Of a stretch of 64,000 nt of DNA, positions 7,464 to 16,125 are shown in pieces; within the stretch, counting starts at the first letter, position 1, and each line of letters opens with the position of its first letter. The position numbers and the translations under genes are program-made. The notes under the pieces are model-generated. The model was not told the DNA's origin. It saw nothing but the letters and a program-made list of their open reading frames with translations, and searched no databases. The DNA lies in assembly GCF_019656455.1 (NCBI RefSeq), contig NZ_BPMK01000014.1, positions 1 to 64,000 on the forward strand, read 5' to 3'. This stretch comes from Noviherbaspirillum aridicola (lineage in GTDB: Bacteria > Pseudomonadota > Gammaproteobacteria > Burkholderiales > Burkholderiaceae_D).

Positions 7464-9968
7464 TTGGAAGCACACACTCCTTCGCCGCGGCGGCAGCGCC
7501 TGCGGCAGCTCGCCGCGCGCGCCGCGCGCGACTTCGGCGGCGTCATCGACAAGTCCCTGGGCTGGCCGCGGCGGCTGCTGGCGCTGGCGCGCGCCCTGGC
7601 CTGGTGCGGCGCGGGCGGAATGCTCCTGCTCATCGTCTGGACCATCGTCCTGATCCCCTTCACGCCCGCCATCTCCGACCTGCGCAAGGCCAAGGCGGAC
7701 GCTCCGGCCATCGTGCTGTCGGCGGACGGCCGGGAGCTGGCGGTGCTGCGGCGGATGAACCGGGAGTGGGTGGAACTGGACAGAATCTCGCCGCACGTGA
7801 TCGACGCGCTGATCGCCACCGAGGACCACCGCTTCTACCAGCATTTCGGCGTCGATCTGAGACGCACCGCTGCCGGCATCCTGCGCACGCTGCAGGGCGA
7901 CCCGGAGGGCGGGTCGACGCTGACGCAGCAGCTGGCGCGCAACCTTTATCCGGAAGAGATCGGCCGCCAGCGCACCATCAACCGCAAGCTCAAGGAGCTG
8001 ATCACCGCGCTGAAGATCGAGATGGCGTATTCGAAGCAGGAGATCCTGCTCACCTATCTCAACACCATGCCCTTCCTCTACAACGCCTTCGGCATCGAGA
8101 TGGCGGCACGCACCTATTTCGACAAGCCGGCGGCACGGCTGAACGTGCTCGAAAGCGCGACCCTGGTCGGCATGCTCAAGGGCACCAGCTACTACAACCC
8201 GGTGCTCAATCCGGAGCGCGCGCTGGCGCGGCGCAATGTGGTGCTGGCGCAGATGGTCAAGCGCGGCAAGCTCGGCCAGAACCAGTTCGCCGCGCTCAAG
8301 TCGCGTCCGCTGCACCTGGACTTCGAGCGCCAGCCCGAGCCGCTCGGCGAGATGCCGCATTTCACCAATCACCTGCGCAAGTGGCTGGTCGACTGGGCCG
8401 ACCGCAACGACTACAACCTGTATGCCGACGGCCTGGTGATCCACACCACGATCGATTCGCGCCTGCAGGCGATGGCGCAACAGGCGGCCACGCGCCGTCT
8501 CGCAATGCTGCAGGCGGTGGCCGACGTCGAGTGGGGCATGGCGGGCGAGCGGCTGCTGTCGACCAGCGTGCACGGCTACGCGGGAATGCGACGCCAGGTC
8601 CAGCCCTTCGGCCATCTCTGGCGCAGCCGGCCGGAACTGGTCGATGCCTTCGTGCGCGAATCGGGCGCCTACCGCGCGGCGATCGCCGACGGCGCCGCGC
8701 CCGACGCGGCGCTGGCCGCGCTCAAGGCGGACGCCGCCTTCATGTCGAGACTGCGCGCCGACAAGACGCGGCTGGAGACCGGCATGGTGGCGCTCGACCC
8801 GCTGAGCGGCGCGGTCAGGGCCTGGGTCGGCAGCCGCGACTTCGACGTCGACAACTTCGACCACGTGGCGCGCGCGCGGCGCCAGCCCGGCTCCACTTTC
8901 AAGCCCTTCGTCTACGGCGCGGCGCTGGAACAGGGCATGGATCCGCAGCGCCGTTTTACCGACCGCGAAGTCGAAATTCCGATGGGGAACGGCAGCGTCT
9001 GGCGACCGACCGATGCCGCCGCGCCGAGCGGGCGCGAGATGAGCCTGCGCGATGCGCTCGCCTATTCCAAGAACACCATCACGGCGCAAGTGATGCAGGA
9101 AGCCGGGCCGCACGCGGTCGCCGCCTTCGCGCGCAAGCTCGGGGTGCGCGACAGCGTGCTCGATCCGGTACCGGCGCTCGCGCTCGGTACCAGCCCGGTA
9201 TCGCTGCTGGAAATGGCGAGCGCCTACGGCACCATCGCCAGCGGCGGCGTCTATCGCGCGCCCCTGCTGGTGACGCACATCACCGGCAGCGACGGGCAGG
9301 AACTGGCGCGCTTCGCCTCCGAAGGCGAGCGTGTGGTATCCGCCGAGGTCGCGCACGAACTCACCGAGATGCTGCGCGCCGTGGTCGAGCGCGGCACCGG
9401 CCGCGCGGTCCGTTCGCAGTTCGGCGTACGCGGCGAAGTGGCCGGCAAGACCGGCACCACCCAGAACAACACCGACGGCTGGTTCATGCTGATGCATCCG
9501 CGCCTGGTGGCCGGCGCCTGGGTCGGTTTCAACGATGCCCGCATCGCCATGCGCAGCAGCCACTGGGGCCAGGGCGCGCAGACCGCGCTGCCGGTGGTCG
9601 GCGAGTTCGCGCGCCGCGCGCAGCAGGCCGGACTGATGGACAGCCGGGCGCATTTCCCGCAGCCGCCGGCCTCATGGTGGGACCGCACCATGCAGCAGGT
9701 GGCCGCCTGGTTCGGCTGGGAAGACGAGGCAGACAAGCCGCAGCCGGACAAGCCCCGCGCGCGCACCCGACCGGCCGCGCCGGCGCCGGCTCCGGCTCCG
9801 GCGCCCGTTCCGGCGCCGGACGACTTGCCGCCGCAGATGGATGAACTCGAACGCATCCGCCGCCAGGCATGGGAAGACGAGGCAGCCGCAGCGGCGGCGC
9901 CGGACGCGGCATCGATCCCGGCCGAGCAGACCGGGTCGGTGGAGAAGCTGCCGGAGGCGGTGCGTTAG
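7464..9968 (+). CDS. class A penicillin-binding protein (glycosyltransferase/transpeptidase)
   Basis: A bifunctional peptidoglycan synthase of about 834 residues, anchored in the inner membrane by a helix at roughly 45-70. The GT51 domain has the catalytic glutamate E120 in ATEDHRFYQHFG, then GGSTLTQQLARNL. The transpeptidase domain has S477-T-F-K480 (SxxK), S535-K-N537 (SxN) and K662-T-G664. The C-terminal tail is Pro/Ala-rich (APAPAPAPAPVPAP) and disordered. I prefer the TTG at 7464 (CAGGAA before it) over ATGs at 7416 or 7428. The last 85 bp recur at 11250-11334 beyond the Abi gene, so this gene's 3' end was the site of an insertion. Confidence 0.9.
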   Translation: MEAHTPSPRRQRLRQLAARAARDFGGVIDKSLGWPRRLLALARALAWCGAGGMLLLIVWTIVLIPFTPAISDLRKAKADAPAIVLSADGRELAVLRRMNREWVELDRISPHVIDALIATEDHRFYQHFGVDLRRTAAGILRTLQGDPEGGSTLTQQLARNLYPEEIGRQRTINRKLKELITALKIEMAYSKQEILLTYLNTMPFLYNAFGIEMAARTYFDKPAARLNVLESATLVGMLKGTSYYNPVLNPERALARRNVVLAQMVKRGKLGQNQFAALKSRPLHLDFERQPEPLGEMPHFTNHLRKWLVDWADRNDYNLYADGLVIHTTIDSRLQAMAQQAATRRLAMLQAVADVEWGMAGERLLSTSVHGYAGMRRQVQPFGHLWRSRPELVDAFVRESGAYRAAIADGAAPDAALAALKADAAFMSRLRADKTRLETGMVALDPLSGAVRAWVGSRDFDVDNFDHVARARRQPGSTFKPFVYGAALEQGMDPQRRFTDREVEIPMGNGSVWRPTDAAAPSGREMSLRDALAYSKNTITAQVMQEAGPHAVAAFARKLGVRDSVLDPVPALALGTSPVSLLEMASAYGTIASGGVYRAPLLVTHITGSDGQELARFASEGERVVSAEVAHELTEMLRAVVERGTGRAVRSQFGVRGEVAGKTGTTQNNTDGWFMLMHPRLVAGAWVGFNDARIAMRSSHWGQGAQTALPVVGEFARRAQQAGLMDSRAHFPQPPASWWDRTMQQVAAWFGWEDEADKPQPDKPRARTRPAAPAPAPAPAPVPAPDDLPPQMDELERIRRQAWEDEAAAAAAPDAASIPAEQTGSVEKLPEAVR

Positions 9969-9969
9969 C
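9885..9969. repeat. 85-bp direct repeat, left copy
   Basis: The 3' end of the penicillin-binding protein gene including its stop codon. It recurs in the same orientation at 11250-11334 with 82 of 85 identical positions (three single-base differences, all G/A or C/T transitions). The two copies bracket the Abi gene. Confidence 0.9.
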
Positions 9970-11249
9970 CGAATCAGACTGGCCATACGCAATGAGGCAT
10001 GGCGGGATCGCCGGAACCGGGAGAGGCGCTACCCGCGCCATATCGGCGTTTCCTGCCAGCCTTCTCGAAATCCCGCGGCCTCAAGGCTCAACAGATCGGA
10101 CTTGGGGAACGTCTCCACGTGCGTTTTGACGCGCTCTGCCCAGCCCGATAAGGGACTTATTCTGCGCAGCAGCAGCTGCAGACAGGTCAAGCCGCCAAAC
10201 ACCTTTTCTGTCGCGCGGGCTTCCCGGTGCAAGGGTTGTAGCCAACGACAGCGGTCGAGAGGTGGCAGTTTCAAGACATCGGGAAGTGTGCGGTTCCACA
10301 GCCGTGAATGGTGGGCGGTCACGTTTCGGATGAAGTTGAAACTTCGAAGCCAGCTCGCAAGGACGTGTCCGTCGAGCGAGCCGTACTCCTGCGCGATGGC
10401 ATTCTGGTCGCGCATCTGCATGCCGGAGAAGAATCTGGATAGTAAACCAAAGTCCCAGAGTTCAATGGCCACCCATATTGGCATCCGGCCGTCGTAATCA
10501 CGCCTGTGGTGCTTCACGAAGTCTTCTTTCGAGTCCACGCACGCTTTCTGGAAACGAGCGAGCCACTTGTCGTAGGCGCTCGCCTGATCATTCCCGGCCG
10601 GGCGGCGAGTGAATTTTCCGTCCAACAGCTCACGCTTGAGATGGGCCTCGGGGTGGAGCTTGCCCAACCTGTGGGCAATGGCTACTCGGACCGACACTTC
10701 GACAGCCTCAATCGCATCCATGGCGAGAAGGCGTAGTGTTTTGTCGAACTGAACCAGTCGAGCAACCAGTTCGAAAGACGCGCCATCGACAAAATCATCC
10801 AGCCGTCCGGGCTCCCCGCAGGGCTTTGTCTTACGCAAAGGATAGAAATATCCGGAGAGGCGGTAATAGCCGTGGTGCTGCAGGAATTGCAATGCGGCGG
10901 AGCGATTGGCAACCTGCAGGCCGCGCTCGATAAGCTGGTCGAGCTGCTGCTCCCGGCTGAGGTGTGGCTTCAGGGGGCGGAGCTGGCTAACCATTCCGGG
11001 CCCCGAAAAGAGAAACCCCCCACATGACACACCGCGCTTTCGCCGGGGCCAGAGGTGAGGGGCATATTGCGGGACATTCTGCCATCAATTATTTTGAGTG
11101 TCTAGCGCCCGGCGGAAGCATCTCCTACGGGCTCAACAATTAACTTTTCGACAATTCGGCAGGCAGTATACCGCAGGTGTTCAGCCTTTCATCCCCCTGC
11201 GACCATCAGGCGGTTCCTTCGCGCCCGGCGCGACCGCGTGCAGCTCCTC
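9970..11249. mobile_element. putative inserted segment carrying an Abi gene
   Basis: 1,280 bp lie between two copies of an 85-bp direct repeat made of the penicillin-binding protein gene's end. The segment carries only the Abi-type gene plus flanks with visibly more A+T than the chromosome around it (for example near 11090-11160). No integrase, transposase or terminal inverted repeat is seen. It could be a small island that entered by recombination in the shared gene end, or the scar of a larger element. Mobility is inferred only from the duplication and composition. Confidence 0.5.
10029..10994 (-). CDS. Abi family protein (AbiD/AbiF, Abi_2 type), putative phage-defence protein
   Basis: About 321 residues, matching the Abi_2 family (AbiD, AbiD1, AbiF of lactococci). 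The N-terminus KPHLSREQQLDQLIERGL is typical, followed by HHGYYRLSGYFYPLR and the family signature RNVTAHHSRLWNR beginning at R223. R223...H228 gives an R-x4-H pair like HEPN-type RNases, so an RNA-targeting abortive-infection role is plausible. I chose the ATG at 10994 because families start just before this motif; an ATG at 11030 is also possible. It stands alone, opposite in strand to the penicillin-binding protein gene, inside a segment bounded by direct repeats. Confidence 0.82.
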   Translation of the reverse strand: MVSQLRPLKPHLSREQQLDQLIERGLQVANRSAALQFLQHHGYYRLSGYFYPLRKTKPCGEPGRLDDFVDGASFELVARLVQFDKTLRLLAMDAIEAVEVSVRVAIAHRLGKLHPEAHLKRELLDGKFTRRPAGNDQASAYDKWLARFQKACVDSKEDFVKHHRRDYDGRMPIWVAIELWDFGLLSRFFSGMQMRDQNAIAQEYGSLDGHVLASWLRSFNFIRNVTAHHSRLWNRTLPDVLKLPPLDRCRWLQPLHREARATEKVFGGLTCLQLLLRRISPLSGWAERVKTHVETFPKSDLLSLEAAGFREGWQETPIWRG

Positions 11250-11333
11250 GCCGCAGCGACGGCGCCGGATGCGGCATCGATCCCGGTCGAGCAGACCGGG
11301 TCGGTGGAGAAGCTGCCGGAGGCGGTGCGTTAG
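11220..11333 (+). pseudogene. C-terminal fragment of the penicillin-binding protein gene
   Basis: The frame ending at the TAG of 11331-11333 encodes ...AAATAPDAASIPVEQ... and the final residues TGSVEKLPEAVR, the same end as the intact gene at 9968. Before it the reading (LRARRDRVQLLA) no longer matches the intact gene, so only a fragment of some 28 homologous codons remains. It has no start or promoter and is a by-product of the insertion that brought the Abi gene. Confidence 0.7.
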
Positions 11334-11334
11334 C
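11250..11334. repeat. 85-bp direct repeat, right copy
   Basis: Second copy of the repeat at 9885-9969, with A, T and T in place of G, C and C at three positions. It marks the right end of the Abi-bearing segment. Confidence 0.9.
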
Positions 11335-11346
11335 GCGAGCCCGGCG

Positions 11347-11559
11347 CTAGACCGTTACCGGGCTTTGCACCGGCGGCGTGCCTTCCTTGAAGTGCTGTTT
11401 CAGCAGCCCCCGCAGCTCGGGTGAATCCTGGTGGCGGTGCACGGTCACCGCATGCTGGACGGCCGCTTCCAGCAGCTCGTCTTCGGTGTCGGCCGCGATC
11501 GCGATCGAGCACTGGATGTCGCTCGGGACTTCGCGGCAGTCGATGTATCTGCGTGTCAT
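11347..11559 (-). CDS. DUF1059 family small protein
   Basis: A 70-residue protein matching DUF1059 (PF06348). It has the family opening MTRRYIDCREVPSDIQCSIA and the acidic segment ADTEDELLEAAVQHA, with one His/Cys pattern (CRE...C) that could bind metal. The ATG at 11559 has a strong GGAGG just upstream on the minus strand. It stands alone, 13 bp from the direct repeat that ends the Abi segment. The function of the family is unknown. Confidence 0.8.
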   Translation of the reverse strand: MTRRYIDCREVPSDIQCSIAIAADTEDELLEAAVQHAVTVHRHQDSPELRGLLKQHFKEGTPPVQSPVTV

Positions 11560-11666
11560 GATGACCTCCGGGCGCGGCGCCGTGCCGCGTTCATTCACTA
11601 TAGGGCGCGTGCGGCCGGCGGTCTGAGCTGGCGCAAGGGTCGGAGGCGTTCGGCGATGCCCGTCGC

Positions 11667-12599
11667 TCAGCGTGCGCCGTGCTCGTGCGCCAGGGTGTCG
11701 GCCGGCGCCAGGCCAAGGCCGAACAGTTCGCCGAGGGCGGCGCGATACTCGTCGGCCGCCATCCGCATGCTGTTGTTGTGGCTGGCGCCGTCGACCAGCA
11801 GCAGTTTCTTCGGCCCGCGCGCCGCGGCATGCAATTCCTCGCTGAAGCGCGGCGCCACGTAGCGGTCGTCGGTACCATGCACGAGCAGCACCGGCAGTTC
11901 CACCTCGGCGATCTTGGATACCGAGTCGAACTTCTGCGACAGCAGCAGTTGCACCGGAAGCCAGCGATAGCTGAGGCTGCGGGCGATGTCGGCCAGCGTG
12001 GTGAACGAGGATTCCACGATCAGGCCGCGCGCCGCCGGCAGGGTGTCGGCGCGCAGCCGGTGGGCCAGGTCCACCGCCACCGCACCGCCGAGCGAATGGC
12101 CGTAGATGAAGCGGCGCGACGGGTCCGGCTGCAGCGATGCGAGATGGCGCCAGGCCACGCGCGCGTCTTCATACACGGTCTCCTCGGACGGCAGCTGGCC
12201 GCCGCTCTTGCCGAAGCCGCGGTAATCGATGGCGAGCACCGAAAAGCCGAAATCGCGCAGCTGGCGGATGCGGAACAGGTGGCCGGTCAGATTCCAGCGC
12301 GCGCCGTGCAGATAAAGCAGCGCCGGCGCGTCGGCCCGCTCGGCCGGCCACCACCAGGCGTGCAGGCGTTCTTCGCCGCCCTCCTTCAGGGGCAGCCAGG
12401 TCTCGACCAGGCCCTCGGGCACGCCGCTGTACCAGCCGGCCGTGCCGGGTTCGATGCGGAAGGTCAGTTCGCGCTCCTTCTGCGATAGCTGGGCGCAGCC
12501 CGCGGCCAGCAGCGGGCCGATCGCCAGCAGGCAGGCAAGCGCGAGCGGACGGCGGCGCGTGAACCGGCGCAGGCCGTCGGATGGGAGTTTCTGGGACAT
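11667..12599 (-). CDS. alpha/beta hydrolase lipoprotein (BEM46-like)
   Basis: 310 residues. A basic N-terminus and hydrophobic stretch end in the lipobox LAAGC (C35), so it is probably a lipoprotein. The alpha/beta-hydrolase fold follows: YLHGARWN oxyanion region (about 96-103), nucleophile S169 in YGHSLGGA, acid D244/D245 in HGTDDRYV, and H274 in DGASHNNS. This order and spacing suit the BEM46/YtxM-like serine hydrolases of unknown natural substrate. It is divergent from the OsmC gene. Confidence 0.85.
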   Translation of the reverse strand: MSQKLPSDGLRRFTRRRPLALACLLAIGPLLAAGCAQLSQKERELTFRIEPGTAGWYSGVPEGLVETWLPLKEGGEERLHAWWWPAERADAPALLYLHGARWNLTGHLFRIRQLRDFGFSVLAIDYRGFGKSGGQLPSEETVYEDARVAWRHLASLQPDPSRRFIYGHSLGGAVAVDLAHRLRADTLPAARGLIVESSFTTLADIARSLSYRWLPVQLLLSQKFDSVSKIAEVELPVLLVHGTDDRYVAPRFSEELHAAARGPKKLLLVDGASHNNSMRMAADEYRAALGELFGLGLAPADTLAHEHGAR

Positions 12600-12761
12600 G
12601 CTGGATCAGGGATCGGGTATCGGGATTGCGAAGCGGGATGAGACTTCGCTGGTGACGGAATGTTCGCAGATTAATCATTCCCTTGCTGGAACCGTCCCTC
12701 GCGGGACGAGTCAGAGCTGTTGCTTTTGACAAGTTTTTTCCCGACGACAAGGAGCATGACC

Positions 12762-13187
12762 ATGAAACGCAGCGCATCGGCAGTCTGGCAGGGCGATCTC
12801 AAGGGCGGCAAGGGCAGCATTTCCACCGCCAGCACCGTCCTCAAGGACACGCAGTATTCGTTCGGCACCCGTTTCGAGAACGGCGCCGGCACCAATCCCG
12901 AAGAACTGATCGCGGCCGCCCATGCCGGCTGCTTCTCGATGGCGCTGTCGGCCGCGCTGGCCGGCGCCGGATTCACCCCCGAGCGCGTCGCCACCGAGGC
13001 CACCGTCTCGCTGGAGCAGGTGCAGGGCGGCTGGTCGATCACCACGGTGGCGCTCAGGCTCGACGCCCGCGTGCCCGGCATCGACCAGGCGAAGTTCGAC
13101 CAGCTGGCCCAGGATGCGAAGCAGAACTGCCCGGTATCGAAGGTGCTGAACGCGGAGATCACCCTGGAGTCGACGCTGCAGACCTGA
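12762..13187 (+). CDS. osmC: OsmC family peroxiredoxin
   Basis: A 141-residue OsmC/Ohr-type thiol peroxidase that reduces organic hydroperoxides. Both redox cysteines are visible: one in AAHAGCFSMALS near residue 56 and one in KQNCPVSKVLN near 125. The opening SAVWQGDLKGGKG and the segment TNPEELIAAAHAG are typical of the OsmC branch rather than Ohr. The ATG at 12762 has AAGGAG at 12749-12754. A divergent promoter region of 162 bp, shared with the hydrolase at 12599, contains a small hairpin CGTCCC-TCGC-GGGACG (12693-12708). Confidence 0.9.
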   Translation: MKRSASAVWQGDLKGGKGSISTASTVLKDTQYSFGTRFENGAGTNPEELIAAAHAGCFSMALSAALAGAGFTPERVATEATVSLEQVQGGWSITTVALRLDARVPGIDQAKFDQLAQDAKQNCPVSKVLNAEITLESTLQT

Positions 13188-13196
13188 ACCGGGACG

Positions 13197-13224
13197 AAAA
13201 AAAGCGGATGCTTCCCGCATCCGC
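13197..13224 (-). terminator. intrinsic terminator of the MFS gene
   Basis: On the minus strand an 8-bp stem GCGGATGC/GCATCCGC with a TTCCC/GGGAA loop is followed by seven T (the A-run 13197-13203 on +). It lies 13 bp past the MFS stop codon and may also stop readthrough from osmC. Confidence 0.8.
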
Positions 13225-13236
13225 CCCGCCGGTCTC

Positions 13237-14397
13237 TCAGGCCGAGGCCAGGGCCGGCGCGCTGCGCGCCTGGCCGAGCAGCGCCTTCCCCACCACATAC
13301 TCGAGCGCGGTGCCCGCGCTCAGCACCGCCGCCCCCGTCACCAGCATCTGAAACGGCGTCATCCAGACCGACAGTACCCAGAACAGGCACAGCGACAGCA
13401 TGCGCAGGCCCCACAGCACCAGTTCGCGCGCGAAGATGCGGTCGGGCAGCGCGCCGTGGATGTCGAGCGTACGCTGATTGAGCACCTGCTCGCTCGCCAG
13501 CAGGAAGGGCGAGCCGGCCGCCTTGAGGATGGAATAGGCCACGAACAATCCGGGCAGCCAGGCGCTGGCGCCCAGCAGCACGAACGCGGCGCCGACCACC
13601 AAGCAGGACAGGCCCAGCCACTGCGCGCGGTTGTCGACGTCGCGGCGGCGCCGGGTGAAGTACAGTGCGAGACCGCCGACCAGCCCGGCGCAGGTGCTGA
13701 CCCAGCCGAAGTGGCTCGCGCTCGCCAGCGCCCTGGCCGCGCCGGTGGCATGCATGGCCTGGCCGATGCCGAACAGTCCGGACTCGAGGAAGAACAGCGG
13801 CAGGCAGGCGATGAACTGCGGCTGGCGCAGCACCGATACCGGGTCCTGCAGGCTCACCGGCCCGGTATCCGGGATCGCCCTGCCCAGCAGCAGCGCGCCG
13901 AGCAGGCAGAGCGCGCCGTACAGCCAGTACACGAAGCGCGCCTGCTCGCCAGAGGCGGCCAGCAGCAGCGTCGACAACAGGCTCATCGCGACGCCGAGCA
14001 CCACCACCGCCGTGCAGGAACAGGCGGCATAGGTATCGCGCTCGCCGTCATCGAGCAGGGCCATTTCCAGCGCGTGACGTCCGCCCCAGGTCAGTCCGAG
14101 ATAGCTGCCGAAGGCGATCGCCATCGTCGCCACCGACCCGTCGCCGAACAGCAGCAACAGGCCCGGCACCACGAAACCGAGCCGCAGCAGGCGGGCGCCG
14201 GACAGTTTCAGCCGGGGGCCGAAGCGATAGGCGAGGAAGGTGGCCAGCATGGCAACGGTGAGCATGGCCGCGCTGTAGCGGAAAATCGCATGCACATCGT
14301 CGCGGCCGACGACGAAGAAACCGATGAAACCGCCGAGTGAACCGACCGCGCCCTGCAGGCCGATCAGCGGAAGAATCGCTCGTTGATTGGGAGTCAT
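13237..14397 (-). CDS. MFS-type membrane transporter
   Basis: A 386-residue membrane protein with about 12 hydrophobic segments, two sets of six around a central loop near residue 190 (RAIPDTGPVSLQDPVSVLR). It resembles major facilitator superfamily transporters, with a basic loop after helix 8 (YFTRRRRDVDNRAQ). No motif lets me name the substrate. The ATG at 14397 is chosen; the longer frame to 14457 adds a non-hydrophobic leader that overlaps the intergenic region. It ends in its own terminator and stands alone. Confidence 0.75.
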   Translation of the reverse strand: MTPNQRAILPLIGLQGAVGSLGGFIGFFVVGRDDVHAIFRYSAAMLTVAMLATFLAYRFGPRLKLSGARLLRLGFVVPGLLLLFGDGSVATMAIAFGSYLGLTWGGRHALEMALLDDGERDTYAACSCTAVVVLGVAMSLLSTLLLAASGEQARFVYWLYGALCLLGALLLGRAIPDTGPVSLQDPVSVLRQPQFIACLPLFFLESGLFGIGQAMHATGAARALASASHFGWVSTCAGLVGGLALYFTRRRRDVDNRAQWLGLSCLVVGAAFVLLGASAWLPGLFVAYSILKAAGSPFLLASEQVLNQRTLDIHGALPDRIFARELVLWGLRMLSLCLFWVLSVWMTPFQMLVTGAAVLSAGTALEYVVGKALLGQARSAPALASA

Positions 14398-14486
14398 GAA
14401 ATACCGCGGGGAAGCTGAATGGCCGGTCAGACCGATTCTCCGCAGCAATAGTTCCAACTGGAAAAGTAGCGCCGGCCGCAGGCAGC

Positions 14487-15293
14487 CTACTCCGCGCCGC
14501 CGGCGCCGCCAGGCTCAAGCACGAGCGCCGGGTCGAACAGCGGATTCTCCCATTCGATATCGCCGGGACTGGCGGCCGCGTTGCGATTGCGGGCATAGCC
14601 GCGGGGATTGGCGACGACGCGCGTACCGTGGATCATGTAATCGAAACTGTCGTGCACATGCCCGTGCACCCACAGATCGGCCTTGCCCATCATCGGCGTC
14701 AGGTCGCTGACGAAGGCGGCGTTGACCGGCGATCCTGCATAGCGCGCATGGATCGACGAAGGGTGCGGGCCGTGATGCGTGACGACGACCGTGGGGCCGG
14801 CGAAGTGCCGGTCCAGTTCCGCCGCCAGCCAGGCGCGCGAGGCCTCATGTTCGCGCAGCGCGTCCGCCGCGAGGAACAGCCCTTCCCCGTGGCGTATCAA
14901 CCGGTGGTCGTAGAGCATGCTGTTGGCCTGCGCCATCAGCGCCTCGCGCTCGCCGCCCATGACCCGGTAGTCGGTCCACAGGCAGCAGCCGAGGAAGCGC
15001 ACGCCATCGATGACGACGCTGTCCCGCTCCAGGAAACGCACCGGCGTGCCCCTGCTGCGCTCGCGCAGCTGCGCGATCAGGGTGCCGTACTCATGGTGAT
15101 AGCCCTCGTGATTGCCGATCACATACACCACCGGCACCGGCCAGTCCGCGAAGCAGTCGATGGCGCCGGCGCCGGAATGGATGTCGCCGGCAATCACCAG
15201 CACATCGGCGCCCGCGGGATCGATCACGCGATAGCCGGGGAAGCGTTGCTGCAGCAGGTCGAGATGCAGGTCGGATGCGATCTGTATTTTCAT
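14487..15293 (-). CDS. calcineurin-like metallophosphoesterase
   Basis: 268 residues with the full metal-binding pattern of the superfamily: DLHLD (8-12), GDIHS near residue 35, GNHEG near 60, THHGPH near 175 and HGHVHDS near 215. It should use two metal ions to hydrolyse a phosphoester in the cytoplasm. The C-terminal tail (GGAGGAE) is short and disordered. The start at 15293 places the first motif at residue 8, normal for the family. The longer frame to 15548 is an artefact crossing the terminator at 15419-15450. Confidence 0.85.
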   Translation of the reverse strand: MKIQIASDLHLDLLQQRFPGYRVIDPAGADVLVIAGDIHSGAGAIDCFADWPVPVVYVIGNHEGYHHEYGTLIAQLRERSRGTPVRFLERDSVVIDGVRFLGCCLWTDYRVMGGEREALMAQANSMLYDHRLIRHGEGLFLAADALREHEASRAWLAAELDRHFAGPTVVVTHHGPHPSSIHARYAGSPVNAAFVSDLTPMMGKADLWVHGHVHDSFDYMIHGTRVVANPRGYARNRNAAASPGDIEWENPLFDPALVLEPGGAGGAE

Positions 15294-15418
15294 TCTTGTT
15301 CGCCGTGAAGGGTGGGTGGATGCGGCGCTGCGCCGGGTCTGTCCAGCGACCGATTCTAAACGCTGGCGGCATTCCGCGCCCGCGGCGTATCGCGCAACCG
15401 CACCCGGGAGTACGGACG

Positions 15419-15450
15419 AAAAAAAACCCGCGGATGAACCATCCGCGGGT
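15419..15450 (-). terminator. strong intrinsic terminator of the DUF4148 gene
   Basis: On the minus strand an 11-bp perfect stem ACCCGCGGATG/CATCCGCGGGT with a three-base loop is followed by eight T (the A-run 15419-15426). It lies about 100 bp downstream of the DUF4148 stop and separates that gene from the phosphoesterase. Confidence 0.9.
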
Positions 15451-15547
15451 GAAATCCAACTCTTGGAGAGTGGAGGAGACACTGTACGGGCCGCCGCGCA
15501 GGCAGCGGCCCTGAATGAGGAGCCGGGCAGGAGGCCCGGCCGGAACA

Positions 15548-15937
15548 TCAGCTGCCGGAGCTTGTGCCGTTGGCGGCGCCGTTGCGCGCGGCAACCGCTT
15601 CCTGGCGCACTTCGTCGCGGCTGCGGGTCGAGGCGACCTGGGTGAACTCGACGAACTCGGGCGAGCGGTTGGACGCGTAGACGCCCCGCGCGTAGTCGCG
15701 CTCGAGTTCGGCCTGCACTTCGGCGCGGGTCTTGCCGGCGGTCGCGGCGGCCGTCGGTTCGACGAACTCCGGCGAACGCTGGGCGAGAGCGGGGGCGCCG
15801 TTCAGCTCGGCCCTGACTTCGGCGCGGCTCTTGGTGCCGACGAACTTGCTCTGGTCGACGTAGGGATAGGTGTCATCGGCGATAGCGGAGCCAGCGGCGA
15901 GAACGGCTGCAACAGCAATCAGATTCTTGATCTTCAT
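15548..15937 (-). CDS. DUF4148 domain-containing secreted protein
   Basis: A 129-residue protein with a signal peptide (residues 1-20, ending GSAIA) and a DUF4148-type body found mainly in Burkholderiales. Two copies of a repeat are visible: SRAEVRAELNG...QRSPEFVEPT at about 37-62 and TRAEVQAELER...NRSPEFVEFT at about 69-101. A third half-copy follows (SRDEVRQEAVA). It is small, secreted and probably abundant: it has its own promoter region and a very strong terminator. The function is unknown. Confidence 0.85.
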   Translation of the reverse strand: MKIKNLIAVAAVLAAGSAIADDTYPYVDQSKFVGTKSRAEVRAELNGAPALAQRSPEFVEPTAAATAGKTRAEVQAELERDYARGVYASNRSPEFVEFTQVASTRSRDEVRQEAVAARNGAANGTSSGS

Positions 15938-16125
15938 TTTTCAACTCCTGTTCATTAAGGTCGTTGCGCTCGGTTGATGGAGCACAGTCTAGCGTTCGCG
16001 CGTTGCCGGAAAAACAGCAAATGTCGCAATGCACCATTCCTGTTTTGGAAACAATGCCGCATTGCTTTCCAGGGTCCGCGCACCCGTCTCCTCGTGCGGC
16101 GTCAGTCGCGCCGCACTGTATGTAT

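Noticed and set aside
7161-9653. 830-codon minus-strand open frame opposite the penicillin-binding protein gene
   Set aside because: Shadow frame in high-GC DNA; the + strand product has every catalytic motif.
12600-12761. A hidden gene between the hydrolase and osmC
   Set aside because: No frame with a family resemblance; the region is a divergent promoter with short repeats of GGGATCGGG type.
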